Of a DNA stretch of 64,000 nucleotides, positions 60,737 to 64,000 are shown piece by piece. The translations under genes and the position numbers were made by a program. Positions within the stretch are counted from its first letter, which is position 1. Each line of letters begins with the position of its first letter. This DNA comes from Ohtaekwangia kribbensis (lineage in GTDB: Bacteria > Bacteroidota > Bacteroidia > Cytophagales > Cyclobacteriaceae): positions 1 to 64,000 of the forward strand of contig NZ_JBHTKA010000014.1 of assembly GCF_042676245.1 (NCBI RefSeq). Direction: 5' to 3'. The notes beneath the pieces are model-generated. The model ran no database searches. It worked only from the letters and a program-made list of their open reading frames with translations, and had not been told where the DNA came from.

Positions 60737-62305
60737 ATGAAGTATATATATATATTATCGTTATCACTGCTTTTCGTGGTAACATCTTGTGACGAGTCTT
60801 TCCTGGAGAGACCATCACAGAATAACCCGACAGAAGAAAATTATTATAATTCGGCTGTAGAAGTAAATGGTGCTACGGGCTTATTATATAATAAGGTTTG
60901 GTATGATTATCAGGATAAAGCATTCCATGCTATAGGTGAGGCGCTGGGCGGTAATATGCTCACGGCTAACGATCCTAACTACGGAGGTCTGGTATATAAT
61001 AAGTTTACGTTTACAAGTAGCGATGTTTTAGTTGCTTCCAGCTGGGCTTCATTATATTCTGTTGTTGGCGCTTCAAGTTCACTGATTCAAACACTTGAGA
61101 ATAAGAAAGCAAAAGTGTCTGATCCGGCCTATCTGATCCAGGGTATCGCGGAAGCAAGATTTATGAGAGGGGTTGCTTTTTTCTTTCTAGCCAGAGCCTT
61201 TGGTGATGTACCTATTGTTGACGACCCAGTTGCTTTCGCTTCTTCCGGTACATTTAATTCTCCCCGTTATCTACAGGCTGATGTATTAAGATATGTATTA
61301 GAAGATTTACAGTATGCAGAAGCAAACTTAGCGAGCGAAGCCAGTCAGAAAGGAAGAGTTACAAGTCTCTCAGCGTCTGGTATGATGGCTAAAGTTTACC
61401 TCTATATAGGAGATTATGCAAATGCTAAAATCAAAGCCGGGTTAGTAATTGATTCTAAGAAATATTCACTCTACCCAGACTACTATGAAATGTTTACAAG
61501 TTCAGCCGCAAACAATAATGTTGAGTCATTATTTGCATGGCAATGGATTGCAGCGGGAGGATATTCAATTGGAAATCCAATTCAAGCTTACTGTGGAACT
61601 CAGGCTTTACTGAAACCCACAACGGGGGTAGGTTACGGATCTGTAATTCCTACTATAGACCTGATAGAATCATACGACCCGTTAGATAAAAGAAAAGGCT
61701 GGTCAATCATGCAGCACGGATTCTTTAGAAAGGACTGGACGAATATAAATTTTCCTAACGGATATACCTATGATACTACATCTATAGGTGGTGATGAAGC
61801 CTTTAAAACAAAAAATGGCTCACGTGCAAATGCAATGAAATATGTTGTTGGCCCGGGTTCTAACGGAGAGAATGTAAATGGATCTTCGACTGATATATGT
61901 ACTTATATTCTTAGATACGCGGATATTGAATTGATATACGCAGAAGCAATTCTGGGTAATGATGCGTCTACCAGTGATGGAGCTGCACTAGATGCGATAA
62001 ACGATGTAAGAGAGAGAGCAGGTTTACCTGATTTAACATCCATAACCAAAGATGATATATTGGCAGAACGCAGACATGAGTTTGCCTTTGAAGGCGACTA
62101 TTGGTTTGACATTCAGCGTCAGGGATTTGATAAAGCCAAGGAAATAATAAGCAAACAAGAGAGAGGATCGTATGACTTTAACGGTAAACTTCAAAGCGAG
62201 AAAATCATATTAAGTTCTCCGAGTCAAATGTTTTTGCCTATTCCGCAAACAGATTTAACAGCTAGTCCTATGCTAAGAGAACCTGCTGTTCCTTATTATA
62301 AGTAA
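60737..62305 (+). CDS. SusD/RagB-type surface glycan-binding lipoprotein
   Basis: The 522-aa lipoprotein has its lipobox cysteine at residue 18 (FVVTSC), followed by DESFLERPSQNNPTEENYY, the standard SusD opening. The TPR-like helical scaffold shows AEARFMRGVAFFFLARAFGD, VYLYIGDYANAKIKAGLVID, YILRYADIELIYAEAIL and DDILAERRHEFAFEGDYWFD, ending SQMFLPIPQTDLTASPML. SusD forms the hinged lid over the SusC barrel. It is 23 bp after susC and 27 bp before the TIG-domain gene. Confidence 0.97.
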   Translation: MKYIYILSLSLLFVVTSCDESFLERPSQNNPTEENYYNSAVEVNGATGLLYNKVWYDYQDKAFHAIGEALGGNMLTANDPNYGGLVYNKFTFTSSDVLVASSWASLYSVVGASSSLIQTLENKKAKVSDPAYLIQGIAEARFMRGVAFFFLARAFGDVPIVDDPVAFASSGTFNSPRYLQADVLRYVLEDLQYAEANLASEASQKGRVTSLSASGMMAKVYLYIGDYANAKIKAGLVIDSKKYSLYPDYYEMFTSSAANNNVESLFAWQWIAAGGYSIGNPIQAYCGTQALLKPTTGVGYGSVIPTIDLIESYDPLDKRKGWSIMQHGFFRKDWTNINFPNGYTYDTTSIGGDEAFKTKNGSRANAMKYVVGPGSNGENVNGSSTDICTYILRYADIELIYAEAILGNDASTSDGAALDAINDVRERAGLPDLTSITKDDILAERRHEFAFEGDYWFDIQRQGFDKAKEIISKQERGSYDFNGKLQSEKIILSSPSQMFLPIPQTDLTASPMLREPAVPYYK

Positions 62306-62332
62306 CCTTTTTCAAAAGTTAAAATATCGACT

Positions 62333-63394
62333 ATGAAGAATTATCTAAATATAATATTCAAGATGGTTTTGTTTGCAGGAGCACTATACCTGACCTCCTG
62401 TAAAGACGATGAAGTCTCCCCATCTGTTGCGCAGATTTCACCACAGTCTGCGGCTTCTAAATCTCTCTTGACTGTTACCGGATCGGGCTTAAGGGACATT
62501 ATGAAAATTACTTTTGAAAATGGAAATGTGCCCGCCAGCTTTACTTCAACATTTAACACTGATGGCGCCATTCTTTTCAGAGTACCCATTGATGCTGTTC
62601 CCGGCCAACAGAATATCATTTTTGAGAATGCGTCCGGCAAAACATTTACGGTGCCATTTACTGTTTTAGGATTGGCAACTATTAATGATGTTTCCGACTA
62701 TAACTTCAGGCAGGATACTGAAATTACTTTGACAGGTAAAAACCTGGACGATGTAACGAAGGTTACTTTTACCGGAACAACTACAGAGCTTGAAATTGTT
62801 GATAAAAGTGCGACAACACTCACGGTAAAATTTCCACAACCTGATCCGGGTTTTTATGAATCTACCTTAACAATTACGAATGCTGCTGGCCCCGCGCCTA
62901 CTACACAATCATTTGTAGCAATTGACAATGCCTTACAAATATTTACGGATGATTATGGTATAAATCCTTCGGGCAATGCATTCCAAAATGCATCGTGGGG
63001 ACCTTCATCTATAAGTACAACGCAGTTTAAATCAGGAACCGCTTCGTTGTCTTTGGGATATGCTAAAGGTAACTGGAGCCAGGATGGCTTTGGATGGGAT
63101 AATATATCCAATGACGGTTACAAATATTTGTCGTTTTGGTTAAAAGGTGCATCAAAAGACTATACGCTTTATGTGTGGTCTTCAGCCCAGCCGGGGACCT
63201 TCAATACATATGAGGATTTTAAGAAAATTCTGGTGCCTGCCAACGTATGGACTTACTATAAACTTCAGGTAAGCAGTTTGAAAATTTTTGGTGAAAATAA
63301 TACGACACCTTGGAATCAGATTGGATGGAGAATTCAAGGACCGGATGATCAGGATGAGACCTTCTATATAGATGATGTGATCTTGATAAAATAG
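62333..63394 (+). CDS. IPT/TIG-domain surface glycan-binding lipoprotein
   Basis: The 353-aa lipoprotein has its lipobox cysteine at residue 23 (YLTSC), followed by KDDE, a good match to the Bacteroidota surface-export signal. Two IPT/TIG beta-sandwich repeats come next, about 30-115 (ISPQSAASKSLLTVTGSGL) and 117-200 (EITLTGKNLDDVTKVTFTG). The C-terminal 150 residues (SWGPSSISTTQFKSGTASLS, YLSFWLKGASKDYTLYVWSS, TFYIDDVILIK) resemble a galactose-binding-like carbohydrate module. The position after susD suggests a surface glycan-binding protein of the locus. The ligand is inferred from the neighbouring GH26 gene. Confidence 0.88.
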   Translation: MKNYLNIIFKMVLFAGALYLTSCKDDEVSPSVAQISPQSAASKSLLTVTGSGLRDIMKITFENGNVPASFTSTFNTDGAILFRVPIDAVPGQQNIIFENASGKTFTVPFTVLGLATINDVSDYNFRQDTEITLTGKNLDDVTKVTFTGTTTELEIVDKSATTLTVKFPQPDPGFYESTLTITNAAGPAPTTQSFVAIDNALQIFTDDYGINPSGNAFQNASWGPSSISTTQFKSGTASLSLGYAKGNWSQDGFGWDNISNDGYKYLSFWLKGASKDYTLYVWSSAQPGTFNTYEDFKKILVPANVWTYYKLQVSSLKIFGENNTTPWNQIGWRIQGPDDQDETFYIDDVILIK

Positions 63395-63405
63395 ATGAAA
63401 TTATT

Positions 63406-63440
63406 AAAACCTGCAGGACTATGTTCTGCAGGTTTTATAT
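63406..63440 (+). terminator. Hairpin after the TIG-domain gene
   Basis: AAAACCTGCAG (63406-63416) pairs with CTGCAGGTTTT (63426-63436) around a 9-base loop, followed by ATAT. The T run is short, so it may be a weak terminator separating the SusCD unit from the GH26 gene. Confidence 0.7.
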
Positions 63441-63650
63441 AGACAGCTATGTTCTCGATAAATTGTAGTAATTCAATCCTCAAGTGTTCTTGTGATTTTC
63501 CCAGTTAAGGCTGCTTTAATACTTCCGTAACATTTTAGTCAGGAGTCGTGCTTTCTAAATTAGCGGTTTACGCTTCTTTTTTTAATGCTATAGGATATAC
63601 TATAGTACCGTTTTTCAGTATAATTATTATGACAAAGTAGAATTAGATAT

Positions 63651-64000
63651 ATGAGAGTAATGTTGATTTGTTTAGCGTTGGTATCAGGGTTATTGCAACT
63701 ATCTGCGCAGACGTTGATTGATAAGCAAGCCACCGATAAAACAAAAACACTATTTGTGAACCTGAAAAGAATTTCATCGCAGGGCATTATGTTCGGTCAC
63801 CAGGATGCTGATGCGTATGGTGTAAAATGGAAAGATGAAAAAGATCGTTCGGATGTAAAGGATGTGTGTGGTGCATTTCCTGCGGTACACGGGTGGGATA
63901 TAGGTAATCTTGGCAAGTCTGGTGATAAAGAGTATATATCGAAGTTGCATAACTGGATACACGCTATTTATAAACGAGGCGGCATTAGCACGATATCCTG
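63651..64000 (+). CDS. GH26 family glycoside hydrolase (beta-mannanase type), N-terminal part
   Basis: The ORF starts at ATG 63651 and is cut by the window end after 116 codons. It has a signal peptide (MRVMLICLALVSGLLQLSAQ). The GH26 opening follows: TKTLFVNLKRISSQGIMFGH, QDADAYGVKW, DVCGAFPAVHGWDIGNLG and IHAIYKRGGIST. GH26 enzymes hydrolyse beta-1,4-mannan or release mannobiose. The catalytic glutamates lie beyond the window. It follows the SusC/SusD/TIG genes after 256 bp, supporting a mannan-utilization locus. Confidence 0.85.
   Translation, partial: MRVMLICLALVSGLLQLSAQTLIDKQATDKTKTLFVNLKRISSQGIMFGHQDADAYGVKWKDEKDRSDVKDVCGAFPAVHGWDIGNLGKSGDKEYISKLHNWIHAIYKRGGISTIS

Overview
The window is a chromosomal segment of a member of the Bacteroidota, most probably the Cytophagales; I cannot name a genus. 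The evidence is a SusC/SusD pair, many lipoproteins with acidic residues after the lipobox cysteine, DUF3667, DUF4905 and YfiR families, Bacteroidota-type promoters (TTTG, 19 bp, TAnnTTTG), few Shine-Dalgarno sequences, and Zn-independent S14 and L36. I see no insertion sequence, prophage, CRISPR array or tRNA.

Layout. 1-43 is the 3' end of a 5S rRNA gene with its terminator, so an rRNA operon enters from the left. 384-4952 (minus) holds an OmpA-type lipoprotein, a 56-aa PLDc_N-like membrane protein, an MFS transporter and a TPR sensor kinase. 5152-14035 carries a surface lipoprotein, a 2,4-dienoyl-CoA reductase-type SDR, the biotin genes bioF-bioD-bioA, a YgiD-type dioxygenase (minus) and a large von Willebrand A protein. 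14132-22157 holds a short alpha-glucan phosphorylase, a giant AsmA-like protein, a small membrane protein and a FecCD-type ABC importer lacking its binding protein.

22575-37298 is the ribosomal-protein supercluster: rplC-D-W-B, rpsS, rplV, rpsC, rplP, rpmC, rpsQ, rplN-X-E, rpsN, rpsH, rplF-R, rpsE, rpmD, rplO, secY, map, infA, rpmJ, rpsM-K-D, rpoA, rplQ. It starts at rplC with its own promoter (rpsJ is not adjacent). A near-identical second promoter before rpsH is followed at once by a terminator-like hairpin, which suggests two transcription units. carA, eno and a DivIC/FtsB-like gene follow.

40418-57436 is a mixed region: an outer-membrane barrel, an Ldh-family dehydrogenase, a PAS sensor kinase, a DUF4139 protein, a TonB-dependent receptor coupled to a YfiR-like protein, glutaminyl cyclase, a PhnD-like binding protein, DUF3667, kdsB, an NfeD-type protease, DUF4905, a triple-LysM protein, a frameshifted yjbR/mmcQ gene, a SlyD-like isomerase and small membrane ORFs.

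57555-64000 is the left part of a polysaccharide-utilization locus: SusC, SusD, a TIG-domain surface glycan-binding lipoprotein and the start of a GH26 enzyme, which points to beta-mannan as substrate. I found no clear undescribed multi-gene system. The items most worth following are the promoter/hairpin before rpsH, the lysine-to-threonine change at the phosphorylase PLP site, the RGG-rich tail on S3, the one-base frameshift in yjbR, the receptor/YfiR/PhnD/kinase neighbourhood and the mannan locus.
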